Assembly: GCF_030122805.1 (NCBI RefSeq) | Contig: NZ_CP126080.1 | Location: forward strand, 1,059,001-1,123,000 | Reading direction: 5' to 3' | DNA length: 64,000 nt | From: Mesobacillus sp. AQ2 | Lineage (GTDB): Bacteria > Bacillota > Bacilli > Bacillales > Cytobacillaceae | In this document: positions 1-8,193 of the stretch, piece after piece | Position numbering within the stretch: position 1 is the first letter of the stretch | Layout: every line of letters starts with the position of its first letter | Notes under the pieces: model-generated | Seen by the model: only the letters and a program-made list of their open reading frames with translations | Database searches by the model: none | Told to the model about the DNA's origin: nothing | Made by a program: the position numbers and the translations under genes

Positions 1-64
1 TATCCTCATCAAAAAGAGAAAATGAAAGTAGCCTGGAGAAAAAGTGTGACTGGGGGAACAGAAT

Positions 65-517
65 ATGGCAGAGATTATTTATCGTGATGTGGAAGAAAGA
101 GATATACCAGAGTTATTCGACCTTATGACTCAATACATAGTTGATTTTTACAAGAAGCCGTCTCCCGATGAAAAAGAACTGAAAAACCTGATCCAACACC
201 TTTTGGAGCATCCTGAAGCTGGTTTGCAGTTTGTGGCTGAAAAAGAAGGGCAGCTGCTGGGGTTTGCCACTTTGTATTTTACCTTCAGCACTTTGCAAGT
301 TAAACGCGCAGCCATCCTGAATGACTTGTTTATCAAAGGATCTGCCAGAGGAGAGAAAGTGGGAGAGCAGCTTTTTAAAAAATGCCTGTCCTTTATAAGG
401 GAAAATGACTTTGCCTATATGACATGGGAAACGGCTAAAGATAACGTTGCTGCCCAGGGGCTGTACAATAAAATGGGCGGGAAGCAGTCTGACTGGCTTG
501 TTTATGAAATAGAATAA
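65..517 (+). CDS. GNAT family N-acetyltransferase
   Basis: A 150-residue protein with the layout of a single-domain GNAT acetyltransferase, which would move an acetyl group from acetyl-CoA to an unknown amine. The central strand and acetyl-CoA loop are visible at about residues 85-105 (LNDLFIKGSARGEKVGEQLF), followed by the usual C-terminal segment with AAQGLYNKMGGK. The ATG follows a GGGGGA ribosome site. The substrate cannot be read from the sequence. It precedes the FrnE-like gene on the same strand with a gap of about 100 bp, so they may or may not share a transcript. Confidence 0.85.
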   Translation: MAEIIYRDVEERDIPELFDLMTQYIVDFYKKPSPDEKELKNLIQHLLEHPEAGLQFVAEKEGQLLGFATLYFTFSTLQVKRAAILNDLFIKGSARGEKVGEQLFKKCLSFIRENDFAYMTWETAKDNVAAQGLYNKMGGKQSDWLVYEIE

Positions 518-622
518 GAAATAGCTGTTGAGCAAGACATGCTTTTCCGAGTCGTATTTCGTGTATTTTACTAGATTAACACCTATACTATAGTGTGAAA
601 TAATCAACAGGAGGGATTCAGG

Positions 623-1321
623 TTGCAAATTGAAATGTGGACTGACTTTGCTTGACCATTCTGCTATATTGGCAAAAGGCGTCTGGATGACGCTATTAAA
701 CAGATTGACCACCCGATTGAAGTAACGTACCGCTGCTTCGAGCTTGATCCGAACATGGAGCGGGATATAGATTATAACATGTATGAGGCGCTCGCAAAAA
801 AATATGGAATGAGCATTGCCCAGGCAAAAGCGAGCACGCAGAATATGGTGCAGATGGCCAAAGAATCAGGCCTTGAATATAATATCGATACACTGATTTT
901 GACCAATACATTCGATGCCCATCGTTTGACGATGTTCGCGAAAAAGCATGGATTAATGGCTGAGATGACGGAAAGGCTGTTGCGTGCCTACTTTACGGAT
1001 TCTAAGCATATTGGTGACCATGAAACATTGGCGGACTTAGCAGTGGAGGTCGGACTGAATCGCGAAGCTGTAGAGAAAATGCTCGCAAGCAATGAAATGG
1101 CCGAAGAAGTACGTGCTGATGAAAGTACTGGCCAGCAGTATGGAATCACAGGTGTGCCATTCTTCCTGATCAACAAGAAATATGCAATCACTGGCGCTCA
1201 ACCTACTGAGGTCATCGTCCAGTCATTGAAAAAAGTCATTGCTGAGAGTGAAATCACTGTCTTGAACAATGATGATGGAATGATTTGCGACGACGATGGT
1301 TGTGAAATTCCAAAGAAATAG
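623..1321 (+). CDS. FrnE/DsbA-family oxidoreductase, candidate selenoprotein (in-frame TGA at codon 11)
   Basis: Reading from a TTG at 623, preceded by a perfect AGGAGGG site 7 nt upstream, gives a 232-residue FrnE-type thioredoxin-fold protein if the TGA at 653-655 is read through. The N-terminus then reads MQIEMWTDFA-x-PFCYIGKRR, where x is the TGA codon; family members carry C-P-F-C here, so the TGA replaces exactly the first catalytic Cys. Family features continue: alpha-helical insert, cis-Pro segment TGVPFFLINKKYAI at about residues 175-188, and a C-terminal CDDDGC. No other stop or frameshift occurs. A 5-6 bp hairpin with a UGGAU loop lies 28 nt after the TGA, as expected of a bacterial SECIS element. 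The conservative alternative is a translated fragment from ATG 755 or a fresh nonsense mutation. The fold and family assignment is secure; Sec insertion is inference. Confidence 0.75.
674..698 (+). promoter_or_regulatory. Candidate bacterial SECIS hairpin
   Basis: Bases 679-683 (GCGTC) pair with 689-693 (GACGC) around the loop TGGAT (684-688). A G-T wobble at 678/694 and two A-T pairs beyond one mismatch extend the stem. The loop starts 28 nt after the TGA at 653-655 and has G as its second base, which fits the bacterial SECIS rules as I remember them (short stem, G among the first two loop bases, loop roughly 16-37 nt from UGA). The bases also encode conserved residues, so chance pairing cannot be excluded. 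Confidence 0.5.
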
Positions 1322-1323
1322 TC

Positions 1324-1359
1324 AAAAAAGAACTAGTCTCAGATGGCTAGTTCTTTTTT
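1324..1359. terminator. Bidirectional intrinsic terminator
   Basis: A 13-bp stem (AAAAAAGAACTAG with CTAGTTCTTTTTT) and a 10-nt loop separate the FrnE-like gene and the convergent nitroreductase gene. It has A/T runs on both sides and so can work in both directions. Confidence 0.9.
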
Positions 1360-1363
1360 GTTC

Positions 1364-1990
1364 CTAAATAAATTCGACAATTTCTTCGATTGGCAGTCTA
1401 GTCGTCTTATGTCCAGGTGCTGCTGCCTTGCCCAGGGCGATCAGCAGGGATGGCATATAACGATCTTCAATGTTGAACTTTTCGATGAATTGCTGCCTGT
1501 TGAAGCCGCCCATTGGAACAGTATCATATCCACGGGCTTTTGCAATCAGCATAAGCTGCATTGATACAAGACCGGCATCAAAGGATGCGATGTTTTCTCT
1601 CATGTCAACAGGAACAGAAGGGTATAATTTGTTAGAGTTCTCAATCATTATGCCCATTGTTGCTTCGTCCATATAACCAGCTTCGAAAGAACTGCGGTAC
1701 ACTTGTTCACTATTACGATACATTTCCCTGTCACCAAGAACAGCAATGACTGCCGATGCAGTTTCCACCTGTTCCTGATTATTGGCGATTGCCCTTAATT
1801 CCTTTTTGACAGCCTCGTCCTGGATTACGAGGAACTTCCATGGCTGCAGATTACTTGAAGAAGGAGCTAGAGCAGCTTCTTTTAAAATGTCTAATAACTC
1901 TTCGCGGGAAATTTTAAAATTCGGATCATATTTTCTGACTGACCGGCGTTCACGGATTACCGTGGATAGGCTTGTCTCGGTTGAGTTCAT
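1364..1990 (-). CDS. Nitroreductase family protein (YdgI/YodC-like)
   Basis: A 208-residue FMN-dependent nitroreductase-fold oxidoreductase, expected to use NAD(P)H to reduce nitro compounds or quinones in the cytoplasm. The N-terminal FMN-phosphate motif is RRSVRKYDPNF (about residues 14-24), the family segment APSSSNLQPWKFLVI lies near residues 42-56, and the C-terminal GFNRQQFIEKF and ALGKAA segments complete the fold. Length is normal for the family. The start ATG has a GGAGG-type site upstream on the minus strand. It is monocistronic, with a terminator 3' of it. Confidence 0.88.
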   Translation of the reverse strand: MNSTETSLSTVIRERRSVRKYDPNFKISREELLDILKEAALAPSSSNLQPWKFLVIQDEAVKKELRAIANNQEQVETASAVIAVLGDREMYRNSEQVYRSSFEAGYMDEATMGIMIENSNKLYPSVPVDMRENIASFDAGLVSMQLMLIAKARGYDTVPMGGFNRQQFIEKFNIEDRYMPSLLIALGKAAAPGHKTTRLPIEEIVEFI

Positions 1991-2146
1991 ATTGATTCCT
2001 CCAAAGATGTAGTAGGTTACTATTTGTAAGCAGTATATAGATTACTCCTGGAATGAGTAGACGTCAAATATACTGTTTCAATTTGAGTATCAAAAACTGA
2101 TCTTTTGGGTGAATCGAGCAGCTGAACTGACCGGATAACGAATAAC

Positions 2147-2866
2147 TTATTTCATTCTTTCTAATACCAGGTCGTGCCATTCTTTTGTTTGCCTCGGATC
2201 CTTGCTGTTGATGAATATCTTTTCTTCATCTGCTTCAATGTATAGATATGGCGGTGAATCTTTGTGGATAAATAACAGACTGCTGCCGTAATGTTTTACT
2301 TTGAATTGGCCCTTTGCTAAAGTCGCCAGTCCGAAGCCATTTTGTTTCCATGTCACTTCAGGCATTTGATCTAAAAGTTCAACTTTCTGTACTTCAGAGA
2401 AGTTCCACTTTCCGCCGTACATCCCTGTGATTTCAAAAGAGTCGGTATGCTCCGTCAGCTCGAAATCCTGATATCCAACATAAAACAGTCCTGTCAAAAG
2501 ACCGAGTGTGGCAACTGTAATAGCAGAGCTGATGATATAGCTTCGTTTTCTTTTTTCCTGGATTTCATACCTGGATAGATAAATCAGACCGCCAAGCAGA
2601 AAGATAAGCATGAAACCGAACTGAACATCGATAGAGTAGTTGAAAGATGTAAAACTCAAAGGAAGCAACATCGTCATTCCAGCGGCAGTCATTAGCATAA
2701 GCTTGCCGACTCTTTGTGGATACCCATTGCTGATTAATTGCTGCTGCTCATCCTTCTGCTTGCCATTAAAGTTTGATATCAGCCAATACCACTCTTTTTT
2801 CACGATCGCCCAGCCGAAAAAAAGGAATAAAAGAATCAAAAAAAGCTGGATCCCTATTAAAAACAA
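2147..2866 (-). CDS. DUF3784-like membrane protein with PH-like C-terminal half
   Basis: A 239-residue membrane protein. An N-terminal hydrophobic helix (about residues 3-22) is followed by a DUF3784-like stretch WYWLISNFNGKQKDEQQQL and the RVGKLML helix, then two more membrane segments near residues 65-100 and a helix at about 110-130. The last 110 residues form a soluble beta-rich domain (ITGMYGGKWNFSEVQKVELL) resembling bacterial PH-like domains that follow membrane helices. The function is unknown. No partner gene is evident; the next gene upstream diverges. Confidence 0.7.
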   Translation of the reverse strand: MFLIGIQLFLILLFLFFGWAIVKKEWYWLISNFNGKQKDEQQQLISNGYPQRVGKLMLMTAAGMTMLLPLSFTSFNYSIDVQFGFMLIFLLGGLIYLSRYEIQEKRKRSYIISSAITVATLGLLTGLFYVGYQDFELTEHTDSFEITGMYGGKWNFSEVQKVELLDQMPEVTWKQNGFGLATLAKGQFKVKHYGSSLLFIHKDSPPYLYIEADEEKIFINSKDPRQTKEWHDLVLERMK

Positions 2867-3012
2867 ACCAATCCCTCCCCATGAAGCTCTTTGACAATTT
2901 TACGGATTACATGAATAACAAGTTTCATATATATCATTAAAAAGGAAAAAGTATCAGTTTTGTTGAATTAAAAGTGGAAAAACAAAACATAAGCTTGTGG
3001 GGAGTGTATGAA

Positions 3013-3717
3013 ATGAAGATATTAAAGGATTGGACAGCATTTGAAAAAAGCTGGCTGTTGATCTTTACAGCGGTCAACATCTATCTGTTTTTCGCCTGGA
3101 AGGATTCGCTTCTGGGGCTGATTTCTTCGATTACGGGGATGCTGTGCGTTGTGCTTGTGGCGAAAGGGAAGATAACAAACTATTATTTCGGTATTATCCA
3201 GACTTCTACATATGCTTATATTTCCTATACATATGGCCTATATGGAGAGGCAATGCTGAACGGCCTGTTCTATTTCCCGGTACAGTTTATTGGAATCTAT
3301 ATGTGGAAAAAGAATCAAATCAAAGACATTGAGAGCGTCAAAGGGGAGGATATCCCTGTCCAACGCCTTACAAAGGAGGGATGGATCAAGCTTATTGCCG
3401 TCATCGCAGTTTCAATAGTCGCTTATGGCTTCTTCCTGAAATACCTTGGAGGCAAGAGCGTCTGGATCGACTCGGCCACAAATATACTGTCGGTCTCCGC
3501 ACAAATTTTGATGCTGAAGCGTTTTGCTGAGCAGTGGGCCCTGTGGATTTCCGTCAATGTCCTGTCCATCATCCTCTGGATTGGGGCATTAGTATCAACA
3601 GGGGGCAATGACATTTCAATGCTCGTCATGTGGTCCGCATTCCTGGTGAACTCTATCTATGGTTATATTAACTGGACGAAAATGTCTAAGGATCAGAATT
3701 TGAGGGCTGCAGCATGA
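3013..3717 (+). CDS. pnuC: PnuC-type nicotinamide riboside transporter
   Basis: A 234-residue polytopic membrane protein of the PnuC family, which takes up nicotinamide riboside by facilitated diffusion with trapping by phosphorylation inside. Hydrophobic helices run throughout, and conserved family positions are visible in TNYYFGIIQTSTYAYISY and QFIGIYMWKKNQ. The ATG at 3013 has GTGGGGAG 8 nt upstream; an in-frame GTG at 2974 lacks a good site. The stop overlaps the start of nadR by an ATGA junction, so the pair is translationally coupled, which fits joint NAD salvage. Confidence 0.93.
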   Translation: MKILKDWTAFEKSWLLIFTAVNIYLFFAWKDSLLGLISSITGMLCVVLVAKGKITNYYFGIIQTSTYAYISYTYGLYGEAMLNGLFYFPVQFIGIYMWKKNQIKDIESVKGEDIPVQRLTKEGWIKLIAVIAVSIVAYGFFLKYLGGKSVWIDSATNILSVSAQILMLKRFAEQWALWISVNVLSIILWIGALVSTGGNDISMLVMWSAFLVNSIYGYINWTKMSKDQNLRAAA

Positions 3718-4751
3718 TGATTGGCAAAGTAGGGATGTATGGGGGCAAATTTGTCCCAGTACATCTTGGGCACGTCTACGCAATGATTAAAGCAAGTACA
3801 ATGGTTGATGAACTTCATGTCATTGTTTCCTATGATACTGAGTATGAGAAAAATGTCCTTTTTAAGGATGCCAGAATTCCTTATATTCCTTTTAGACAAC
3901 GTATCAGATGGTGGAAGCAGTTGACGAAGGACCTGGCGCATGTCCATGTCCATGCCATTGAAGAAATACAGACAGGACAATTTTCTGATTGGGAAAAAGG
4001 AGCGGATGCAATCAAGCAAGCGATTGGAAAAGAAATTGATGTTGTTTTCAGTTCCGAACCTCGTTATAGCGAATACTTTGATGTTCTATATCCAAAAGCA
4101 GAGCATATTGTGATTGATGCCGCCCGCGAGAAGTATCCGGTTTCGGCGACAGCGATCAGACAGGATGGGGCCCTGAAGCACTGGGAGTTGCTTCCTCAGC
4201 CGGTCAGGACTTTCTTTGTAAAAAAGGTAGTCATTGTCGGAACAGAGAGCTGTGGAAAATCCACACTTGTCCGGAATCTTGCTGCCCTGTACAATACAGC
4301 GTTTGTTGAGGAAACAGGCCGTACGTACTACGAAAGACTTGGAGATTGCGAAACAATTACCCAGCCAGCAGATTTTCCCGAAATCGCCATTGAACATAAA
4401 TACCATGAAAAGCAGCAGCTGGAAAGTGCGAATAAAGTATTATTTATTGATACAGAAGCCGTGGTCACCCAATATTTTTCCCTGCTGTATGTAAACGAGC
4501 ATCAGCCTGTATTGGACACGCTTGCCAGCATCCAAAACTATGATTTATGGCTGTTCCTCGAACCTGATGTTGAGTGGGTTGATGATGGAACCAGAAGCTT
4601 CGGTGAACAAGCTGTCAGGGAAGCCAATAACGAAGCTTTGAAAAAGATGCTGGATGAGCGTGGGGTAGCTTATGAGACAATCAGAGGGAGCTATGAAAAA
4701 AGATTGCGAAAAGCGATTAAGCTCGTGGATCAGCTTTTATCAAATTCGTGA
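3714..4751 (+). CDS. nadR: Bifunctional NMN adenylyltransferase / ribosylnicotinamide kinase NadR-like
   Basis: A 345-residue two-domain enzyme. The N-terminal nucleotidyltransferase domain begins with GGKFVPVHLGHV (HxGH motif, residues about 10-21) and ends with the S-A-T-A-I-R motif near residue 145. The C-terminal kinase domain has the P-loop GTESCGKSTL near residue 175. It would phosphorylate nicotinamide riboside to NMN and adenylate NMN to NAD. The E. coli-type N-terminal repressor HTH is absent, so this is an enzyme-only form. Overlap with pnuC supports a salvage operon. Confidence 0.92.
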   Translation: MMIGKVGMYGGKFVPVHLGHVYAMIKASTMVDELHVIVSYDTEYEKNVLFKDARIPYIPFRQRIRWWKQLTKDLAHVHVHAIEEIQTGQFSDWEKGADAIKQAIGKEIDVVFSSEPRYSEYFDVLYPKAEHIVIDAAREKYPVSATAIRQDGALKHWELLPQPVRTFFVKKVVIVGTESCGKSTLVRNLAALYNTAFVEETGRTYYERLGDCETITQPADFPEIAIEHKYHEKQQLESANKVLFIDTEAVVTQYFSLLYVNEHQPVLDTLASIQNYDLWLFLEPDVEWVDDGTRSFGEQAVREANNEALKKMLDERGVAYETIRGSYEKRLRKAIKLVDQLLSNS

Positions 4752-4770
4752 AGGCATAATAGTTCATAAA

Positions 4771-4808
4771 CAGGCATCAACCTCGCACGGTTGATGCCTG
4801 TTTTTTTA
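4771..4808 (+). terminator. Terminator of pnuC-nadR
   Basis: A perfect 12-bp stem, CAGGCATCAACC with GGTTGATGCCTG, has a 6-nt loop and is followed by an eight-base T run. It lies 20 bp after nadR. Confidence 0.95.
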
Positions 4809-4814
4809 TTGTGG

Positions 4815-5125
4815 TCATGACGGACAGAAATACGAGATTGGAAGTGGGAATTGTCCATCATCATCCCGATGATGGACAGAAAAGCGAGGTCAGAGGTGAA
4901 AATTGTCCGTCATAGGCTCGATGACGGACAGAAACACGGTTCTGAAAGAGAAAATTGTCCGTCATACCCTCGATGACGGACAGAAATGCGATTTTGAAAG
5001 AGAAAATTGTCCGTCATAACCCCGATGACGGACAGAAATGCGGTTTTGGAAGAGAAAATTGTCCATCATAACCCCGCTGATGGACAGAAATGCGGTTTTG
5101 GAAGAGAAAATTGTCCATCATAATA
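4815..5125. repeat. 52-bp tandem array with 29-bp inverted repeats (array 1)
   Basis: This fills most of the gene-free stretch 4752-5219. The motif TTGTCC(G/A)TCAT recurs at 4851, 4903, 4955, 5007, 5059 and 5111, exactly 52 bp apart. Each complete unit is an 11-bp arm, a 7-bp loop and the complementary arm ATGA(C/T)GGACAG (29 bp), then a 23-bp conserved spacer ending in AGAGAAAA. A right half-unit precedes the first copy and the last copy is degenerate. Where the left arm has A instead of G (units at 4851 and 5059), the right arm has T instead of C, so pairing is kept. Spacers are near-identical, so it is not CRISPR. Confidence 0.9.
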
Positions 5126-5178
5126 AAAATGACAAATTAAAACTTCCTAATATATTAAAAGAATCCAAAATGAAAAGG

Positions 5179-5206
5179 AAGCTGCCTGACTTCTGCAGGC
5201 AGCTTT
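5179..5206 (-). terminator. Terminator of the MFS gene at 5220
   Basis: AAGCTGCCTG (5179-5188) pairs with CAGGCAGCTT (5196-5205). On the minus strand it lies just 3' of the MFS stop and is followed by CCTTTTC. Confidence 0.75.
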
Positions 5207-5219
5207 GGATAAAAGTTGA

Positions 5220-6422
5220 CTAGCGTATACTCTGTTCATGATCGGCGACGGCTCTTAAATTACGTGACCTTATGAAGAAGGCTGCCGTCATGAATATGGC
5301 TAATATGCCAAAAATCACGCTCATTTTTTGAAGCCCGACTGCGTCAAGCAGGAATCCTGTTAAGAGCAGGACGACCTGGAAGAAGACCCGGTCCATCATG
5401 TTCCGGAACGAGAAGAAGCGGCCATGGAAATCTTTCGGTACCCTTGTCTGGAAGATCGTCGCTGCAGTCGGGAAGAAGCAGCCAACGGAAAAACCAAACA
5501 TCAGGAAGGCGACGATCGTCAGTACTGGCTGATAAGCAAAATACAGCATCAACTGGGATAAGCCTATCAGCATCGAGCTGGAAAACAGGATTTTATAAGG
5601 TGAGAACTTGTGGCTGATCCGTTTGATCAGAAATGCTCCGGTCATGAAGGCGAGACCTTCTGCCGTATAGATCCAGCCTTTGATTGCCGAGCTCTCCTGA
5701 AGTTCACTAATATTGATGACGACCAGGTTGAAGCCTCCGAGAAATATGAGCGGAATCAAGGTAAGGATCAAGGTCATCATGACGATCGGCAATTTTAAGA
5801 TAACAGGGAAGACATCCTTGAATCCCTGTTTATGGTTACCTGTAGCAGCAATGATTGTCTTCTTTTCTTCGAATTGTAAAAACCATGTGAGACCAAACAG
5901 GACAAGATAGGCAGCCATCGACAGGAGATAAACGGCATTCAATGGAATGGCCACCAGCAGGATTCCAGCCGCTGCAGTCCCGATGATGCGTGATAATGTA
6001 GAAACATTCATATGGACACCGTTCAACTGAAGTAAGTCCTTTTCATCGACAACAAGGGGAATCGCCGCCTGGAGTGCAGGAAAGTAAAATGCAGCGGATA
6101 CTTGCAGCAATACAAGGAAGACGAGCATCCACCATACTGATCCAGTTTGAATGGCTATCAGCATGAAAGCGACGCTGATCACCCGAACGAACCCTGAAAT
6201 CAGCATGACTGTCTTTTTGCTGTATTGATCCGTAAACCTTCCGGCCAGGGGACCTACAGCAATGCCTGCAAGCAAACCGGCTGCCAGCAGCAGCGATTTT
6301 AAAAAGTCAGAAGGAATCCTTTCCTGCATAAACTCAAGATTTCCAATAATGCCAAGCCACAGCCCTAATCCGGCAATAAACTCACCAGTCAATAAAATCC
6401 AAACATTCTTATTTCTCCACAT
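5220..6422 (-). CDS. MFS transporter (drug-efflux type)
   Basis: A 400-residue 12-helix major facilitator protein. The loop between helices 2 and 3 carries the MFS signature (GPLAGRFTDQYSKK, about residues 57-70), and the mid-protein loop near residues 195-205 separates the two six-helix bundles. Similarity in layout is to the MefA/YxiO-type efflux branch, so export of a small hydrophobic compound is likely, but the substrate is unknown. An ATACCC/GGGTAT inverted repeat at 6459-6477 sits upstream of the start and may be an operator. No regulator gene is adjacent. Confidence 0.88.
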   Translation of the reverse strand: MWRNKNVWILLTGEFIAGLGLWLGIIGNLEFMQERIPSDFLKSLLLAAGLLAGIAVGPLAGRFTDQYSKKTVMLISGFVRVISVAFMLIAIQTGSVWWMLVFLVLLQVSAAFYFPALQAAIPLVVDEKDLLQLNGVHMNVSTLSRIIGTAAAGILLVAIPLNAVYLLSMAAYLVLFGLTWFLQFEEKKTIIAATGNHKQGFKDVFPVILKLPIVMMTLILTLIPLIFLGGFNLVVINISELQESSAIKGWIYTAEGLAFMTGAFLIKRISHKFSPYKILFSSSMLIGLSQLMLYFAYQPVLTIVAFLMFGFSVGCFFPTAATIFQTRVPKDFHGRFFSFRNMMDRVFFQVVLLLTGFLLDAVGLQKMSVIFGILAIFMTAAFFIRSRNLRAVADHEQSIR

Positions 6423-6710
6423 ATACTTTGTGCCTCTCGGTTTCTCAGGAATTTTTATATACCCAATTATCGGGTATTTGTAAAACTTCGTAAAGCTAAA
6501 TATTTTTATATATGCTTTTAAACGATTGACTGGACCAAAAAGATACGGAAATAAGAAATTTATACCACCTCATTTAATGTTTTCCATTCTTTTGGACGAG
6601 TTTTCCATTCCGGAAATAGGGAACTTTTATAAGGAATAGAAAATGGGGAGGTGAGTGGGAAACTGCATCGGCAGGCATATTGCCTATAATACAGAACGGG
6701 AGTGGAGAAT

Positions 6711-7331
6711 TTGAAGAAGTACATAAAGAGCTTGGCAGCGGCAGCAGTCATTTTAGCGGTCCTGGTTTTCGGACAGCCTGAAACAAAGGCTGCTGGAATC
6801 AAAATGGGATCGGCAGGATCAGAGGTTACATATGTTCAATCCGTTTTAAAGAAGCTAGGATATTTTAATGACCAAACAACCGGTTATTTTGGTCCCATTA
6901 CTACTGAAGCAGTCAAGGCGTTTCAGAGGGATTTTGGGCTGGAAGCAACCGGAGGGATGGGACCGCGGACAACCCAATTGATCAATGATATTGATATGAT
7001 GGCACATGTCGTGAACGGTGAGTCAAGAGGAGAGAGCTACCAGGGGCAGGTAGCAGTTGCAGCAGTCATTTTAAACAGGGTGGAATCGAAGGATTTCCCG
7101 AATACAGTTTATGACGTCATCTTCCAGAGGAATGCGTTTACCGCAGTGTATGATGGACAGTATCAGCTTCAGCCGAATTACATAGCTTACCATGCCGTAA
7201 AGGACGCATTGCTTGGCTGGGACCCTTCCTATGGCTCTGTATATTACTACAATCCAAGCTTGGCCACAGATCAATGGATTTTTACAAGAACAGTCACAAA
7301 ACAGATTGGCAATCACAACTTCGCATACTGA
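6711..7331 (+). CDS. SleB-type cell wall hydrolase with peptidoglycan-binding domain (YkvT-like)
   Basis: A 206-residue exported hydrolase. Residues 1-28 form a signal peptide ending near KAA. A PG_binding_1 domain follows (MGSAGSEVTYVQSVLKKLGY... FQRDFGLEATGGMGPRT), then a Hydrolase_2/SleB catalytic domain starting at VVNGESRGESYQGQVAVAAV with the catalytic-type Glu in GES and conserved NRV. This is the spore-cortex lytic transglycosylase fold, shorter than SleB (about 300 aa) and close in size to B. subtilis YkvT. TTG at 6711 has GGGAG 8 nt upstream; the in-frame GTG at 6702 has none. Confidence 0.88.
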   Translation: MKKYIKSLAAAAVILAVLVFGQPETKAAGIKMGSAGSEVTYVQSVLKKLGYFNDQTTGYFGPITTEAVKAFQRDFGLEATGGMGPRTTQLINDIDMMAHVVNGESRGESYQGQVAVAAVILNRVESKDFPNTVYDVIFQRNAFTAVYDGQYQLQPNYIAYHAVKDALLGWDPSYGSVYYYNPSLATDQWIFTRTVTKQIGNHNFAY

Positions 7332-7335
7332 ACTG

Positions 7336-7368
7336 AAAGCACCGGTTTATTGAAAAACCGGTGCTTTT
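7336..7368 (+). terminator. Terminator of the SleB-like gene
   Basis: AAAGCACCGGTTT (7336-7348) pairs with AAACCGGTGCTTT (7355-7367). It starts 5 bp after the stop codon. Confidence 0.92.
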
Positions 7369-7471
7369 ATGCATCTAGCGGTAAAAAAAGGCACAAACTA
7401 GCTTCTGAGAAACTATGTTAGGAATGGACAGCAAATCGTGCTGTTCTAGTATCAAACTAGGAGGTACCGCC

Positions 7472-7600
7472 ATGACCAAAAAGGAAGTTCAGTTCAAACA
7501 AAGCTATGAATCAGACGGGAAAATGGAAAAAAAGAAAAATGAAGCAAAGAAAAATGACAAGAGTGCCAACTTCTTTAACGTAACACCAGACAGCGAATAG
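7472..7600 (+). CDS. Small highly charged protein, 42 aa
   Basis: A 42-residue, Lys/Glu/Asn-rich hydrophilic protein (starts MTKKEVQFKQSYESDGKMEK, ends NVTPDSE) without membrane or Cys motifs. The start is well supported by AGGAGG 7 nt upstream, whereas the longer in-frame reading from 7415 has no ribosome site. The composition is like that of minor spore or stress proteins, but I do not recognise the family. It precedes the GNAT gene by 20 bp and may be cotranscribed with it. Confidence 0.7.
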   Translation: MTKKEVQFKQSYESDGKMEKKKNEAKKNDKSANFFNVTPDSE

Positions 7601-7620
7601 AAGTCAAAAGGAGCAGTGAG

Positions 7621-8139
7621 ATGGAAGAAGAACAGATCGAAACCGCTACAGAAGAAGATTTGCATGTAATTGGCGAAATGTTTGCCGATTGCAAGGAATA
7701 TCTTGAATCAAGAGGCATTTTGCAATGGGATGAGAAATACCCAAACCATGAGTATTTTGAGAATGCGATGGAGGGGGAAGAGCTGTTCGTTATGAAAAAA
7801 GGGGAGGCCACCATTGGAGTGATGGTGCTCGACGAGTGGCAGGCTCCTGAATGGGAGAACGCCGACTGGACAGATACAGATGGGAAGCCTCTTGTTATAC
7901 ATTCGTTTTGTATCGACCCTGCCGCACAGGGCGGAGGATTTGGAAGCAGGATGCTCCAATTTGCCGAGGATTTTGCCAGAGACCATGGATATGCTGCACT
8001 CCGGCTGGATACGTACTCCGGTAACAAGGGGGCAATCGGATTTTATGATAAAAGAAACTATAAGCAGACTGGTACCGTCAAGATGGAAGGCAAGCCGGAG
8101 GGGCATGAACTATATGTTTGTTTTGAAAAGCTGTTTTGA
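7621..8139 (+). CDS. GNAT family N-acetyltransferase
   Basis: A 172-residue GNAT acetyltransferase. The acetyl-CoA-binding segment HSFCIDPAAQGGGFGSRMLQ (about residues 98-117) follows the Q/R-x-x-G-x-G/A pattern and is preceded by the VIHSF strand; GNKGAIGFYDKRNYK is the usual C-terminal motif. AAGGAG lies upstream of the ATG. Its substrate cannot be predicted. The gene ends just before a strong terminator and is probably an operon with the 42-aa gene. Confidence 0.88.
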   Translation: MEEEQIETATEEDLHVIGEMFADCKEYLESRGILQWDEKYPNHEYFENAMEGEELFVMKKGEATIGVMVLDEWQAPEWENADWTDTDGKPLVIHSFCIDPAAQGGGFGSRMLQFAEDFARDHGYAALRLDTYSGNKGAIGFYDKRNYKQTGTVKMEGKPEGHELYVCFEKLF

Positions 8140-8146
8140 TAATAAT

Positions 8147-8193
8147 AGAAACCCTGCCTTGGGAAAAAAGAAGCCTGGGTTTCTTTCTTTTTT
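8147..8193 (+). terminator. Terminator after GNAT gene
   Basis: AGAAACCC (8147-8154) pairs with GGGTTTCT (8177-8184), followed by TTCTTTTTT. Confidence 0.75.

Noticed and set aside
113..712. 199-codon minus-strand ORF over the GNAT and FrnE 5' end
   Set aside because: It is an antisense shadow of the GNAT gene with no ribosome site or domain.
755..1321. FrnE-like gene starting at ATG 755
   Set aside because: This start has no ribosome site and would lack the active site; the family N-terminus and an ideal AGGAGGG lie upstream, broken only by the TGA.
4815..5125. CRISPR array
   Set aside because: Spacers are conserved rather than unique, and only about six units exist without cas genes.
5038..5223. 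Coding ORF across the 52-bp array
   Set aside because: It is made of repeat units of a length not divisible by three, has no ribosome site and no family resemblance.
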